A stretch of DNA of 64,000 nucleotides from Leptolinea sp. UBA5203 (GCA_002412765.1 DHVR01000056.1:1-64000); one strand, 5' to 3'; counted from the first letter of the stretch, positions 1 through 9,458 are shown. A program made the numbers and translations. The notes: generated by a model from the letters alone, not told the origin.

Positions 1-17
1 AATATCCATCAACACTG

Positions 18-42
18 ACAGCCCAAATCCCGGGCTGTTTTT
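18..42 (+). terminator. Rho-independent terminator of an upstream off-window gene
   Basis: A 7-bp stem ACAGCCC (18-24) pairs with GGGCTGT (32-38) and is followed by a short T-run. It probably ends a plus-strand gene to the left of the window; that gene is not visible. Confidence 0.6.
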
Positions 43-64
43 ATTTAATCTCTTTGTGTTTGGT

Positions 65-106
65 TGATAAAAAAACCGTTCCAACCTGAATAGATTGGAA
101 CGGTTT
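65..106 (-). terminator. Terminator of the aminotransferase-pdxS operon
   Basis: The perfect 12-bp arms AAACCGTTCCAA (73-84) and TTGGAACGGTTT (95-106) enclose a 10-nt loop. Read on the minus strand the hairpin is followed by a run of T, about 20 nt past the pdxS stop. It closes the operon, so pdxT is not co-transcribed downstream. Confidence 0.85.
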
Positions 107-125
107 AATCAATAAGTAGAAAATC

Positions 126-1013
126 CTACCAACCCCGCTGTGCGATCAGCTCCCCTTCAGGAATGGAAGTCACCGATCTGCCCACCATGGCCTCGCCCAG
201 ATTGCGCGAGACTTTGGCAATAATTGCTGCATCCAGATAGTGAGTGGTGGCCTCGACAATGGCTTTGGCGCGTTTGGCCGGATCGCCGGATTTGAAAATC
301 CCGCTGCCGACAAAGACACCGTCCACACCAAGCTGCATCATCAAGGCGGCATCCGCGGGGGTGGCGATACCGCCGGCGGCAAAATTGACCACGGGTAATT
401 TTCCCAAAGCACGGGTCTCTTTGACCAGTTCGTACGGGGCTCCGATTTCTTTGGCGAAAGTCATCAGTTCTTCTTCGGGCAGGTTCATCAGCATACGGAT
501 CTCACCCAGCACGGTGCGGCCGTGGAAAACAGCTTCCACCACGTCACCGGTACCGGCTTCGCCTTTGGTACGGATCATGGCGGCGCCTTCACCGATACGG
601 CGCAGGGCTTCGCCCAGGTTGCGGCAGCCGCAAACGAAGGGCACGGTGAAATTATGCTTATTGATGTGGTAATCATGATCGGCAGGAGTGAGCACCTCGG
701 ATTCGTCAATATAATCCACGCCGATGGCCTGCAGCACCTGCGCCTCGACAAAATGTCCGATGCGGCACTTGGCCATCACCGGGATGGTGACCACTTTCAT
801 GATGCTCTCAATCAGGTCCGGGTCGCTCATGCGGGCCACGCCGCCGTCGGCACGGATATCCGCAGGGACGCGTTCCAGGGCCATTACGGCACATGCACCG
901 GCATCTTCTGCAATTTTGGCATGCTCGGGGGTGACCACATCCATGATCACGCCGCCTTTTAACATCTGAGCCAGTCCTCGCTTAATCCCGATTGATCCAA
1001 TTTCTTTTTCCAT
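126..1013 (-). CDS. pdxS: Pyridoxal 5'-phosphate synthase subunit PdxS
   Basis: This is the synthase subunit of the DXP-independent vitamin B6 pathway. It condenses ribose 5-phosphate, glyceraldehyde 3-phosphate and ammonia into PLP in the cytoplasm. At 295 aa it has the family length, and the sequence is a clear SNZ/PdxS (beta/alpha)8 barrel. The two catalytic lysines are recognisable as K82 (in VMAKCRIGH) and K150 (in RTKGEAGTG). It lies 33 bp downstream of a class III aminotransferase on the same strand and ends at a strong terminator. The glutaminase partner PdxT is not adjacent, which is unusual, so ammonia must come from a pdxT elsewhere or from free ammonium. A PdxR-like regulator sits upstream of the operon. 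Confidence 0.97.
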   Translation of the reverse strand: MEKEIGSIGIKRGLAQMLKGGVIMDVVTPEHAKIAEDAGACAVMALERVPADIRADGGVARMSDPDLIESIMKVVTIPVMAKCRIGHFVEAQVLQAIGVDYIDESEVLTPADHDYHINKHNFTVPFVCGCRNLGEALRRIGEGAAMIRTKGEAGTGDVVEAVFHGRTVLGEIRMLMNLPEEELMTFAKEIGAPYELVKETRALGKLPVVNFAAGGIATPADAALMMQLGVDGVFVGSGIFKSGDPAKRAKAIVEATTHYLDAAIIAKVSRNLGEAMVGRSVTSIPEGELIAQRGW

Positions 1014-1046
1014 TTTGACTCCTTTTCCACAATCTTGTGGGTGTGT

Positions 1047-2246
1047 CTACGATTTAGGTTGGGTTGCTGAAAAGCCATCACTAAGGACGGCGAAAATATC
1101 ATTCAATGCCTGAAAAAGGGGAAGCAGTTCACTTTCCTGGATGGTCAGGGGTGGAAAAAAGCGAAGCATGGGGCTGGCTTTTTTAAATCCGCAAAGAAAT
1201 CCGCGCTGGAAGAGCTGAGTATAAACAGCCTCAGCTGCTTCAGGTGAGACAAACTCCAGGCCAATTAATAATCCGCGGCCGCGTACCTGCTGGATGATGG
1301 GAAAGTCCGTTTTTAGTTTTTCAAGCTGCTGCTTGAGGAAGGTCCCAACCGCAGCACAATGGGCGAGGGTGTCTTCCTCCTGCATGGTGCGGATGACGGT
1401 ACTGGCCACTGCCGCGCCCAGGGGATCATTTTGATGGGACTGGGCGTAGAGAAAGCTGCTTTTTTTCAATGCCTCGGCGGTTTTGGCGGTCACCGCGACT
1501 GCACTGACCGGATACCCATTGCCCAGGCCTTTGCCGATCGCCACAAGATCGGGCTGCAGGTTGTAATGCTGATAGCCAAACCACTTTCCGGTGCGTCCCA
1601 TGCCGGTGGTGATCTCATTGACCACGATTAATCCATCATTCTGCTTGATTTGGCTGGCAATTTCTGAAATCAAAGCCTGCGGGGGGAATTTAACCTGGCC
1701 GGAGAAGCTACCAGATTCAAATACAAAAGTCCCAATCTGGTCAATAGGAAGATTTGTCAGGGTGGGGCAGGTCGCACATGAAGACCCGGTTCGTGAACAG
1801 GTTTCACAGGCCTTCCAATCCAGTATGACCCATTGGGTTGATTCTTTAGCCAAAGACGAGCCATAGGCTGCGAGATACGTATTGGAGAGGCACAACTGCA
1901 AGGGACGTGCGGCAATCCGTCGGGCACTTTGCACTGCAAATTCCACCGCTTCACTGCCGGAGGATAAGAAAATGCATTGGCCGTCCGGCATATCCGTTAT
2001 GGAAAGGACGTCCTGTGCGGCTTGTTCAACGGTTTGATTGGGATAGCGCGTGCCAAGATGGGATATCTTTACCAGTTGGGCTTGGATGGTTTGATTTACT
2101 GCGGGATGATTATGCCCCAACGCGGCGCTCCAGGTACCGGCTTCCAGATCCAGATACGCGGTGCCATGGTCGTCATAGAGCATACAGCCTTTGGCGGTGG
2201 TCAGGTTAAGGTTGACTTCTTCTGTGAATCGCAGGACGTGCTGCAT
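1047..2246 (-). CDS. Class III PLP-dependent aminotransferase-like protein with a CxxC-x6-CxxC insert
   Basis: Fold type I, class III family (ornithine, acetylornithine and 4-aminobutyrate aminotransferases); 399 aa. Visible marks are the PLP phosphate loop SGSEA (96-100), the GMGRTG segment and K239 in GKGLGNGYP as the Schiff-base lysine. Two oddities stand out. The Asp that normally contacts the pyridine nitrogen in the DE-x-x-TG motif is Asn (N210, VVNEITTG). A metal-knuckle-like insert has C147, C150, C157 and C160. The start follows GGAGAG. It is the first gene of an operon with pdxS and is divergent from the PdxR-like gene, so it is probably PLP-responsive. The substrate cannot be read from sequence, and the Asn change may mean altered catalysis. 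Confidence 0.85.
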   Translation of the reverse strand: MQHVLRFTEEVNLNLTTAKGCMLYDDHGTAYLDLEAGTWSAALGHNHPAVNQTIQAQLVKISHLGTRYPNQTVEQAAQDVLSITDMPDGQCIFLSSGSEAVEFAVQSARRIAARPLQLCLSNTYLAAYGSSLAKESTQWVILDWKACETCSRTGSSCATCPTLTNLPIDQIGTFVFESGSFSGQVKFPPQALISEIASQIKQNDGLIVVNEITTGMGRTGKWFGYQHYNLQPDLVAIGKGLGNGYPVSAVAVTAKTAEALKKSSFLYAQSHQNDPLGAAVASTVIRTMQEEDTLAHCAAVGTFLKQQLEKLKTDFPIIQQVRGRGLLIGLEFVSPEAAEAVYTQLFQRGFLCGFKKASPMLRFFPPLTIQESELLPLFQALNDIFAVLSDGFSATQPKS

Positions 2247-2343
2247 GAGGCTCTCCGCGTGGTTTTCTGTGTCAAAAGGACTACCCTTACAAGTCTAAAG
2301 CCCAACTGGTCTGCCGGGGAGAGCCAGAAACAAGTCATTCGGC

Positions 2344-2400
2344 ATAGACCAATTCATTGGTCTATTGGAAAATAAAACGAATTGGACTACAATTGGTCTA
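2344..2400. promoter_or_regulatory. Probable PdxR operator cluster
   Basis: Inverted arms ATAGACCAAT (2344-2353) and ATTGGTCTAT (2356-2365) are separated by 2 bp. Two more copies of the half-site follow in direct orientation, ATTGGACTA (2381-2389) and ATTGGTCTA (2392-2400), 11 bp apart. The shared core is TTGGWCTA. It lies between the divergent aminotransferase-pdxS operon and the MocR-type gene. The core resembles, from memory, the TGGWCTA part of the motif described for actinobacterial PdxR. Binding by the adjacent regulator is inferred. Confidence 0.7.
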
Positions 2401-2428
2401 GCTTAGTAAGCCAATTTAGCGAGGGTCT

Positions 2429-3916
2429 ATGCGGATTCCGATTGATCGAGAAAGTGATGTGCCGGTTTATCATCAGGTGGAGGAGTTCATCCGCCAGGGG
2501 ATTCTTTCCGGCAGTTTGCAGGCGGAAACGCGTCTGCCAGCCAGCCGTAGATTGGGCGCGGATTTGGGTATTAATCGCATCACGATTGAGAAAGCTTACG
2601 GGGAATTGGAAGCCAAGGGACTGATTTATACACGCATGGGCAGCGGTACTTATGTCAGTACGCAGCAGAGGTTTCAGGAAGGCAGCCGCACCCCCAATGG
2701 AAAAATCAGTCTGCCGATGTGGCAGGATAAATTTGCCAATCCGGCGATGCCCGGTCTGGCGGAGGATGAGGATCTTTTATTGTTAGCCAGCGGACACCCG
2801 GATCCGATCTCGTTTTCAACCGGCATTGGGGATGCCAATTTGTTCCCCGTGGATGATTTTCGCAAAGTGATCCAGGCTGTGCTCAAACGAGACGGTATGG
2901 CTGCACTGGAGTACGGCGAGCGGGAGGGCTACCAACCCTTGCGCAGTATGATTGTGCAGATTTTAGCCAGTCAGGGGGTGCAAACCCAAGCGGAGAACGT
3001 CTTGATTACCGCCGGTTCGCAGCAGGCCATCTCGCTTGTCTCACAAACCATCCTGCATGCGGGGGATGTCGTGCTGGTGGAAAAACCGACCTACGGCGGG
3101 GCCTTGAGCCTCTTCAAAGCCCTGGGTGCCATTCCGATTGGGCTGCCGGTGGATGAAAACGGCATGCAGGTGGATCAATTGGAAAACGCCTTGCGTATGC
3201 ACCATCCCAAGATGATCTACACCATTCCCAATTTTCAAAACCCAACCGGCGCCTGTATGAGTGGTCAGCGCCGGAGAAAGTTGATTTCGTTGGCCGACCA
3301 ATACAATATCCCCATCCTGGAAGATGATTTTGTGGGCGACCTGCGTTATGAAGGCTTTGCCAAACCGGCCTTGAAATCGCTGGATCCAGGAGGAAGGGTG
3401 ATTTACATCAGTACCTTCTCCAAAATGCTGATGCCCGGTCTGCGCATGGGTTATATCGTCACCGAAGGTCCGCTATTTAAACGATTAGTTGAATGGAAAG
3501 TGTTGAATGACCTGGCAAGCTCCAATCTGCTGCAGCGTGCGTTGGAATCCTACGTCACAGTAGGCCGCTACCAGGCGCATTTGAGGAAAGCTACGCAAAT
3601 GTACGGCAAACGCTGTGAGACGGTGATTAAGGCCATCCACAGCTACCTGCCGGTGGATGTGCGCTTTACCCGTCCACAGGGCGGGCTGTTTATCTGGCTG
3701 CGCCTGCCGGAGAACCTCTCTGCCCAGGAATTGCTGCCGCTGGCGATCAAGAAAGGGGTCAGTTTCACGGTGGGCAATCCATTCTTCCCTGATCCACAGG
3801 AAGGCGAACATTGCCTGCGTTTGAATTTTGTGGCGGAACCGCCGGACCGCATTGAACAGGGCATCATCCGGTTGAGCGAGGCCATCCAGCAGCTTCAGCA
3901 GCAGAAATCTGGCTAG
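2429..3916 (+). CDS. pdxR: MocR-subfamily GntR regulator, PdxR-like
   Basis: A 495-aa protein with an N-terminal GntR winged helix (about 5-75, including RLGADLGINRITIEKAY) fused to a fold-type-I aminotransferase domain (about 120-490). The PLP-binding lysine is K332 in the STFSKMLMPGLRMGY segment, and the NPTG motif is at 271-274. MocR proteins use the aminotransferase-like domain to sense PLP. Its position divergent to an operon with pdxS, and the repeated half-sites in the shared upstream region, support the PdxR role. ATG follows GAGGG. Its end overlaps the convergent radical SAM gene by 4 bp. The exact ligand is inferred; other MocR regulators sense PLP adducts of amino acids. Confidence 0.85.
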   Translation: MRIPIDRESDVPVYHQVEEFIRQGILSGSLQAETRLPASRRLGADLGINRITIEKAYGELEAKGLIYTRMGSGTYVSTQQRFQEGSRTPNGKISLPMWQDKFANPAMPGLAEDEDLLLLASGHPDPISFSTGIGDANLFPVDDFRKVIQAVLKRDGMAALEYGEREGYQPLRSMIVQILASQGVQTQAENVLITAGSQQAISLVSQTILHAGDVVLVEKPTYGGALSLFKALGAIPIGLPVDENGMQVDQLENALRMHHPKMIYTIPNFQNPTGACMSGQRRRKLISLADQYNIPILEDDFVGDLRYEGFAKPALKSLDPGGRVIYISTFSKMLMPGLRMGYIVTEGPLFKRLVEWKVLNDLASSNLLQRALESYVTVGRYQAHLRKATQMYGKRCETVIKAIHSYLPVDVRFTRPQGGLFIWLRLPENLSAQELLPLAIKKGVSFTVGNPFFPDPQEGEHCLRLNFVAEPPDRIEQGIIRLSEAIQQLQQQKSG

Positions 3917-5340
3917 ACATCCAGCGGCTTAAGCAGTTCGTGATTTACAGGAATTGTTGGGTTCCCGACGAGGGGGGATTGGGGATGGTGACCGTATAAA
4001 ACGGTTTCCAATAACGGCAGCAGGATGGGCAGCGCTCCCATGCGGATCATCCAATCCCACAAGGGTTCCATTTTTTTCCAACCGCAAACATAGGCCAGGT
4101 GGCGCAAGCTGTCCAGGGTATTCCCCTGAATTCCGGCACTTTGCCAAATACTGGAGAAGCGGTAGAAATCCCGATAGGCTTGCCAATAACCCTCTTCTAA
4201 TTGGCGGGCAGACATTTGCATGGGTTGAAAGACGGCATGGCGGGTATCGTAGTGATTCCAATCCAAATCGGTAATGCGGCCTTCCGTGGCGAGCCTTTGA
4301 TGAAGGGCTGTACCCGGATACGGAGTGAGTATGTGGAAGGTTGCTGTTTGAATCCCGTTTTCCAACGCCCAATCGACCGTTCTGGCGAAAATAGACGGGT
4401 CATCATGGTCCATGCCGAAGACAAAACTGGCGTTAATCATCACCCCCAGATCCCGTAATTTGCGTATAGCCACTATATAATCCTGATTCAGGTTATGCAT
4501 TTTGTTGCAGGAAGAAATATTGCGGATGTCTACGCTTTCAAAGCCGATAAATAAGCTGCGCAGACCGCAGGCAGCGGCTTGTTCCATCAATCCGGGCTGA
4601 AGGATGGAGGCAACCGTCCCGGCGGCTTGCCAGACGCGCTGCATGCCCTGCATTCCGGCAAATACCTGTGTAATGAAATCCGGTTTGGCAAAGAGATGAT
4701 CATCCAGAAAATACAGGTGCTTTCCCGGAAGGCTATCAATTTCGCATAGTACATCCTCCACCGGTTGTGTGTAGAAAGAACGTCCGCCTTTGAAAAAGGC
4801 GTCCTTATAACAAAAGTCGCAATGGTGCGGGCAACCGCGGGAGATAACCAGCGAATTCGGCACTAGGTAATGATGTCGTTTGAATAAATCCCGCCTTATT
4901 TTTGGTAAATTGCATAAGGTACGGGTTTTGGATTGGTAGATTGGTTGTGTTTCTTTTCGTTTAAAATCGAGCAGAAATTTCGACCATGTGTCTTCTCCGG
5001 GACCCAGAAAGACCGCATCAGCATGCGCCAATGCTTCCTCAGGCAGGGAAGTTACATGCAGTCCACCCAGACATACGAAACAGCCCTTTCGGCGGTAAGC
5101 ATCCGCCAGCTCGTAGGCTCGCCTGGCATTGGTGATGTACACCTGGATCACCACCAAGTCCGGTCTGTCGCTGGTGTCAATTTCTTCCACGTGCTCATCC
5201 TGAATTTCGATTTCATCATCTGGGGAAAAATAACCCGCCAGAGTGGCCAGACCCAGGGGGGGGAACAGATGGTACTTGATCGGTCGCCAATAGGGGCTTT
5301 TGGCTTCGGTCAGGGCGGGCAAAATCATTTTTACTTTCAT
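3913..5340 (-). CDS. Cobalamin-binding-domain radical SAM protein
   Basis: The N-terminal half (about 1-140) resembles a B12-binding Rossmann domain. The radical SAM core follows with C170, C174 and C177 (CPHHCDFC), which ligate the [4Fe-4S] cluster. The C-terminal part, with TPYPGTALHQRL, resembles the branch holding BchE- and hopanoid-methylase-like enzymes. I chose the ATG at 5340 (475 aa), which has GGAG 8 nt upstream; a longer frame to 5424 starts with poor sequence. No substrate can be assigned, and the neighbours (PdxR-like regulator, two-component system) do not indicate a pathway. Likely activities are methylation or another carbon-centred radical reaction on a lipid or small molecule. 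Confidence 0.85.
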   Translation of the reverse strand: MKVKMILPALTEAKSPYWRPIKYHLFPPLGLATLAGYFSPDDEIEIQDEHVEEIDTSDRPDLVVIQVYITNARRAYELADAYRRKGCFVCLGGLHVTSLPEEALAHADAVFLGPGEDTWSKFLLDFKRKETQPIYQSKTRTLCNLPKIRRDLFKRHHYLVPNSLVISRGCPHHCDFCYKDAFFKGGRSFYTQPVEDVLCEIDSLPGKHLYFLDDHLFAKPDFITQVFAGMQGMQRVWQAAGTVASILQPGLMEQAAACGLRSLFIGFESVDIRNISSCNKMHNLNQDYIVAIRKLRDLGVMINASFVFGMDHDDPSIFARTVDWALENGIQTATFHILTPYPGTALHQRLATEGRITDLDWNHYDTRHAVFQPMQMSARQLEEGYWQAYRDFYRFSSIWQSAGIQGNTLDSLRHLAYVCGWKKMEPLWDWMIRMGALPILLPLLETVLYGHHPQSPLVGNPTIPVNHELLKPLDV

Positions 5341-5492
5341 TTCCTGCACTCCAGTCGGTATAATTCTTGATAGATGCAACGATAACAGATTGAATTTTGG
5401 TTTACGACAGTCTGAGTGGAGCAATTAATGCACTCAGGTGCTTTGCAGGGCTGGCAGGCTGGGGCATAATTGGGGAAGGTTGCAGAGGTGAA

Positions 5493-6245
5493 ATGATCAA
5501 ACTCGTCATGGTGGAAGATAATGAAAAATTACGCGTTGCGATGATGCGCGGATTGCTGGACAGTGGAAAACTTCACGTGGTCTATGATTGCGGATTCGGG
5601 GAAGAATCTGTGGCGTATTTTAATCAGCTAAGTGCGAAAGAAACGCCAACGCCCGATGGCATCTTAATGGATGTGCAATTGGCCGGTGAGATGAACGGCA
5701 TTCAGGCGGCAGTGGAAATCCGCAGGGAATATCCCAGAATGCCGGTGGTATTTTACTCCATCCAGGACGATGACAGCTTTTACCGCGACTTCCGTAATTC
5801 GGGCATTTTAAGTCATTATGCTTACGTAAAAAAGTCCAACTATTTGCTGCCGCAGATGATCTTCCCATTAATTGAGGGTGCAGTTAGGGGCCAAAGTTTT
5901 ATTGATCCGGACATTGAAGCCCGGGTCAAGGAAGTCTGGCATCGGGATGAAAATTCCCCCATGTCTGTGCTTGAACCGAATGAACGAGCCGTCGCGCAGC
6001 TATTGATTAAGGGGATGAATAATGAGCAAATTGCCGCCATTATGGGATTTCAGGATAAGCGCACCATCAGCCGCATTAATGGACAGATCTATCATTGTTG
6101 GGGCTTGAACAATTCGACCATGGATGAGAAGGTTGCCCGGACGAGAGCGGTGATTATTGCCCAGCAGAATAAAATGATTGTTTGGGATGACCAGGGAAAT
6201 GCCAGCTTATTGGGCGAAAACGGAGAGCTAACCCCATGGCAATAA
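5493..6245 (+). CDS. NarL/LuxR-family response regulator
   Basis: A 250-aa protein with an N-terminal receiver domain (VMVEDNEK acidic pocket; phospho-acceptor Asp in DGILMDVQL) and a C-terminal LuxR-type helix-turn-helix (about 165-235, with NEQIAAIMGFQDKRTISRING). I chose the ATG at 5493 because GAGGTG lies just upstream and the receiver begins there; the open frame extends back to 5397. It overlaps the next gene, a histidine kinase, by 10 bp, so the two form a translationally coupled two-component pair. Its targets are unknown. Confidence 0.9.
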   Translation: MIKLVMVEDNEKLRVAMMRGLLDSGKLHVVYDCGFGEESVAYFNQLSAKETPTPDGILMDVQLAGEMNGIQAAVEIRREYPRMPVVFYSIQDDDSFYRDFRNSGILSHYAYVKKSNYLLPQMIFPLIEGAVRGQSFIDPDIEARVKEVWHRDENSPMSVLEPNERAVAQLLIKGMNNEQIAAIMGFQDKRTISRINGQIYHCWGLNNSTMDEKVARTRAVIIAQQNKMIVWDDQGNASLLGENGELTPWQ

Positions 6246-8443
6246 CCCACTTTGCCGGCATGGATTTCCTGATCACAGCTCTCTCCTTCATGAATGCCAT
6301 GCTGCTCTTATGGCTTGGATTTACCGTTATATTGAATGCTCAACAAAGGTCGTGGGGAATCTGGCTGGGCGGCAGCGGCCTGTTGGTGGGGGGGCTATTT
6401 TTCCTGTTGCATACGATCGTGATTGGCATCTATCCGGATTTATTCTCCATTCAAAAAGGCTGGTGGTGGCAAATCGGCTGGGTTCTGGTGGTGTTTTTAC
6501 CCGCTGCCTGGTACCTGGATATTTTGTGGTATACCGGATTTTCGAATCCCGGTGAGGACCTTCCCAAACCCTTGCGTTTCGCCAAGAAAATTCATACTTA
6601 CGGGATCCGGGCGTTAATTGGGGTGATATGTATTATTGGTGTGTTTTTCGTCATCACCATTCCATACGATGAATTGCGATTTACGGGTGGATTGAATCTT
6701 TTTCATATGCTTTCCTTGCAAGGCACACACATCATCATCTGGCTGTACGCCTTGTTCATTTTGCTATGTATGGGCTTGTCCATTTATGCCTTGCGTTTTC
6801 CGGTACCCTCGGGGCGATTAATGGGGGATCAGGCGCGCACGCGTGCTTTGCCTTATTTATCCGGTGCTACATTCTCCCTGTTCTTCGTGACCATCCTGGT
6901 CATTTTTGCCTTTGGCTGGATTGAAACAGAGTTAAGAGCCCCAGGCGTCTGGCAAACACGAATCCTGATCTTCGCTGTGTTGGATATCAGCATCAACACA
7001 CTGATTCTGATTTCTGTTTTATTAATTGGACAGGCTGTTATTGCCTATGAAGTTTATACTGGTGAGACTTTACCTAGAAAGGGGCTGATGCGTTATTGGC
7101 GCCGGACGATTTTATTGGGTTTTGGGTTCAGCATTTTCGCTGGTCTCGCCCTGGTACTTTATGTGCAGACCATCTACATTCTTGTTCTGACTGCCGCATT
7201 AGGTATTACTTTTTTCGCCTTGATGACCTGGCGGCTGATCGATGAACGTGAATCCTTTATGAATCAATTAAGACCATTCGTACGTAGTGAACAAATCTTC
7301 GAGCAGGTTATTCAGGGGGAAAAAGGGCAGCCCGCTTCTGCAGATGGTCACGCTGAACAGAACCTCTGTTCCATTTTTAATCATCTCTGTGAAGATATTT
7401 TGCGGACAGAGTACGCCATCCTAGTACCGTATGCCAATTTGCTTGGCTTTGGAGAGTTTGCGCTTTTCTTTCCGCAACAAAAACAGCCTGATCTGGCAAT
7501 GGAAAACCCATTGGCATGGGTGTCCCTTAGCAGCGATCAAAGCAAGTTGATAGAACCGGTTCAAATCCCTGAAGATGCACGCATCCTATGGGCAATCTCC
7601 TTATGGGGCGATAGCGGCAGGGTTGGGGTGATTTTTCTAGGTAAAAAGTTGGATGACAGCCTCTACACCCAGGAAGAGATCGAAATTGCACGCGCGGCCT
7701 GCGAACGTCTGGTGGATACCCAGGCTAGCATTCAAATGACCAAACACCTGGTTACCTTGCAGCGGGAACAATTGGTTCAAAATCAATTAATGGATCAACG
7801 AGCACGTCAGTTACTGCATGATGAAATTTTGCCTGAAATTCATACCGTTATTTTGGACTTGAATTCACCATCCAGTCAGCCATCCAATTCGCAGGAGGGA
7901 GGTCGCAATTTGGAGATGATCCATAAGAAACTCTCTGATATGCTGCACAATCTGCCGACAACTTTTTCTCCGGAAATCTCCCGCACTCGATTTCTGGAGG
8001 CGGTTCAACTCATCCCTGAAGTACAGACCAATACGAGTTTTTCTGAAGTGAATTGGAGGATTGTTCCTGAGGCAGTGGAGTGCATCGAAAAATTACCCAT
8101 TCACGTGCGCGAGGTGTTATATTTTGCTTCCCGAGAAGCCATTCGCAATGCAGCCGCTCATGGTGTTGAAAATCATGGTAGTGATCCACAATTCCTGGAG
8201 ATTGAGATTTCCATGCCGCTCGGTCTGGAGATTTCGATAAAAAATACAGGTTGTGGGGTCAATATGGAAAAAATGACGCATCGAATGATGGACGGTGGTG
8301 GAAAAGGGCTTTCCATCCATCACACCATGATGGCGATCATTGGGGGAAGTCTTACGTTGGAAAGTGTGCCAGATCAATTTGCAAGAGTTGTTTTACGGAT
8401 TCCTCTTAATGCTATAAATTCCTTTACGCTGCACAATCGATAA
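6236..8443 (+). CDS. Membrane-bound sensor histidine kinase, NarL-partner type
   Basis: A 735-aa protein. The first 330 residues contain about eight hydrophobic segments, forming a multi-pass sensor. A middle region (about 360-500) looks GAF-like, and the C-terminal part is a kinase. The phospho-acceptor is probably the His in RQLLHDEILPEI, the HisKA_3-like arrangement found with LuxR-type regulators. The ATPase domain has an N-box (FASREAIRNAAAHG) and a G-box (GGGKGLSIHHTM). It overlaps the response regulator upstream by 10 bp. The signal is unknown; the large membrane part suggests a hydrophobic ligand or membrane state. Confidence 0.88.
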   Translation: MAITHFAGMDFLITALSFMNAMLLLWLGFTVILNAQQRSWGIWLGGSGLLVGGLFFLLHTIVIGIYPDLFSIQKGWWWQIGWVLVVFLPAAWYLDILWYTGFSNPGEDLPKPLRFAKKIHTYGIRALIGVICIIGVFFVITIPYDELRFTGGLNLFHMLSLQGTHIIIWLYALFILLCMGLSIYALRFPVPSGRLMGDQARTRALPYLSGATFSLFFVTILVIFAFGWIETELRAPGVWQTRILIFAVLDISINTLILISVLLIGQAVIAYEVYTGETLPRKGLMRYWRRTILLGFGFSIFAGLALVLYVQTIYILVLTAALGITFFALMTWRLIDERESFMNQLRPFVRSEQIFEQVIQGEKGQPASADGHAEQNLCSIFNHLCEDILRTEYAILVPYANLLGFGEFALFFPQQKQPDLAMENPLAWVSLSSDQSKLIEPVQIPEDARILWAISLWGDSGRVGVIFLGKKLDDSLYTQEEIEIARAACERLVDTQASIQMTKHLVTLQREQLVQNQLMDQRARQLLHDEILPEIHTVILDLNSPSSQPSNSQEGGRNLEMIHKKLSDMLHNLPTTFSPEISRTRFLEAVQLIPEVQTNTSFSEVNWRIVPEAVECIEKLPIHVREVLYFASREAIRNAAAHGVENHGSDPQFLEIEISMPLGLEISIKNTGCGVNMEKMTHRMMDGGGKGLSIHHTMMAIIGGSLTLESVPDQFARVVLRIPLNAINSFTLHNR

Positions 8444-8475
8444 AAAAGCTAAATCGAAATCCTGGTAGCTAACAT

Positions 8476-9456
8476 TTAGAGAACTGGCGATTCAGTTAAT
8501 AAAGGCGTTTCATAAAAAAATATTTTTTGTATGAATTTGGATCGTGATATTCCATAAAATACGATAAAAGAAAACAGCAGCCTTGCAAACAAGATGCCTG
8601 ATAAATCGGCTCCTATGGTTGCCATAATGATGGTGTCCTCAATAACACTGTGCAGCAGGCACATGGAGGTTAACACCAGGAAAATATCTTTTCTGGATAA
8701 ATTTCCTGATTTAGCTTCGTCAATAATTAAACCACCACCAACAGCCAATCCAAGGGTCATGCCGATGATGGCAATCGGTGCGGCTTTCTTGCTCATACCA
8801 AAGAAATTTAAAATAGGTTCTGACAAGGTATACATTTTTTCGAGCAAATGCAGTTTTTCCATCATACGCATCAGGCCAATCAGGCCGGTCATTACCAGGT
8901 AAATAGTTAAATAATTTTTAAGCGTGGAAGTGATCCAGACGAACAGTGAGGTCGAACTGGGTTCTTTTGCCCAAATGGAGAGGGGCAGGCTATTGAGCAG
9001 ATTCAGTCGTTGATAAAATTGGCTCAACAAAATGCCAAAGACAAAAGCTGCCAAAACCCGTAAAAGCACCTGATAACGGATACTGACACCGATTTTCTTG
9101 CCAATGGATACTTCGATGATCATGTTGTGCGCAATCAGCATCATGGTGGAGAGGACTGTCACTTGAGCGATGGTTAAGGGAACCGTCTCGGAAATGGCAA
9201 TATACGCGAAAATACCGGCATAGGGGCTGGAGATTAATCCAGTCGCCCAGACCAAACCCATTTCACCGGGCAGCCCCACCAGATTCATCACCGGCATCAG
9301 CCAGGTGCCTAAGATACTTACAAAACCAATTTCCGATAGAACTTTAACCAGGATGGAAACCGGTAAAAGGACTTTGAGCAGCTCAAGAAATAGCTTGCTG
9401 GATTTGGTGATCACAGCAAGAATTTCCTGAATTAAGATTTTTACGAATTCTTGCAT
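8476..9456 (-). CDS. Nucleoside-recognition (Gate) domain membrane protein
   Basis: A 326-aa polytopic membrane protein of roughly 8-9 segments, with two similar halves. Features such as GLPGEMGLVWATG and MSKKAAPIAIIGMTLGLAVGGGLI are typical of the nucleoside-recognition/Gate family, which includes SpmA/SpmB and nucleoside-transporter-like proteins. Transport of a nucleoside or related solute is inferred from the family only. It starts 2 bp after the EamA gene on the same strand, so the two are an operon. Confidence 0.75.
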   Translation of the reverse strand: MQEFVKILIQEILAVITKSSKLFLELLKVLLPVSILVKVLSEIGFVSILGTWLMPVMNLVGLPGEMGLVWATGLISSPYAGIFAYIAISETVPLTIAQVTVLSTMMLIAHNMIIEVSIGKKIGVSIRYQVLLRVLAAFVFGILLSQFYQRLNLLNSLPLSIWAKEPSSTSLFVWITSTLKNYLTIYLVMTGLIGLMRMMEKLHLLEKMYTLSEPILNFFGMSKKAAPIAIIGMTLGLAVGGGLIIDEAKSGNLSRKDIFLVLTSMCLLHSVIEDTIIMATIGADLSGILFARLLFSFIVFYGISRSKFIQKIFFYETPLLTESPVL

Positions 9457-9458
9457 AG

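Noticed and set aside
522..962. Plus-strand 146-codon frame opposite pdxS
   Set aside because: It lies wholly inside the well-conserved pdxS gene, lacks a ribosome binding site and has His-rich shadow composition.
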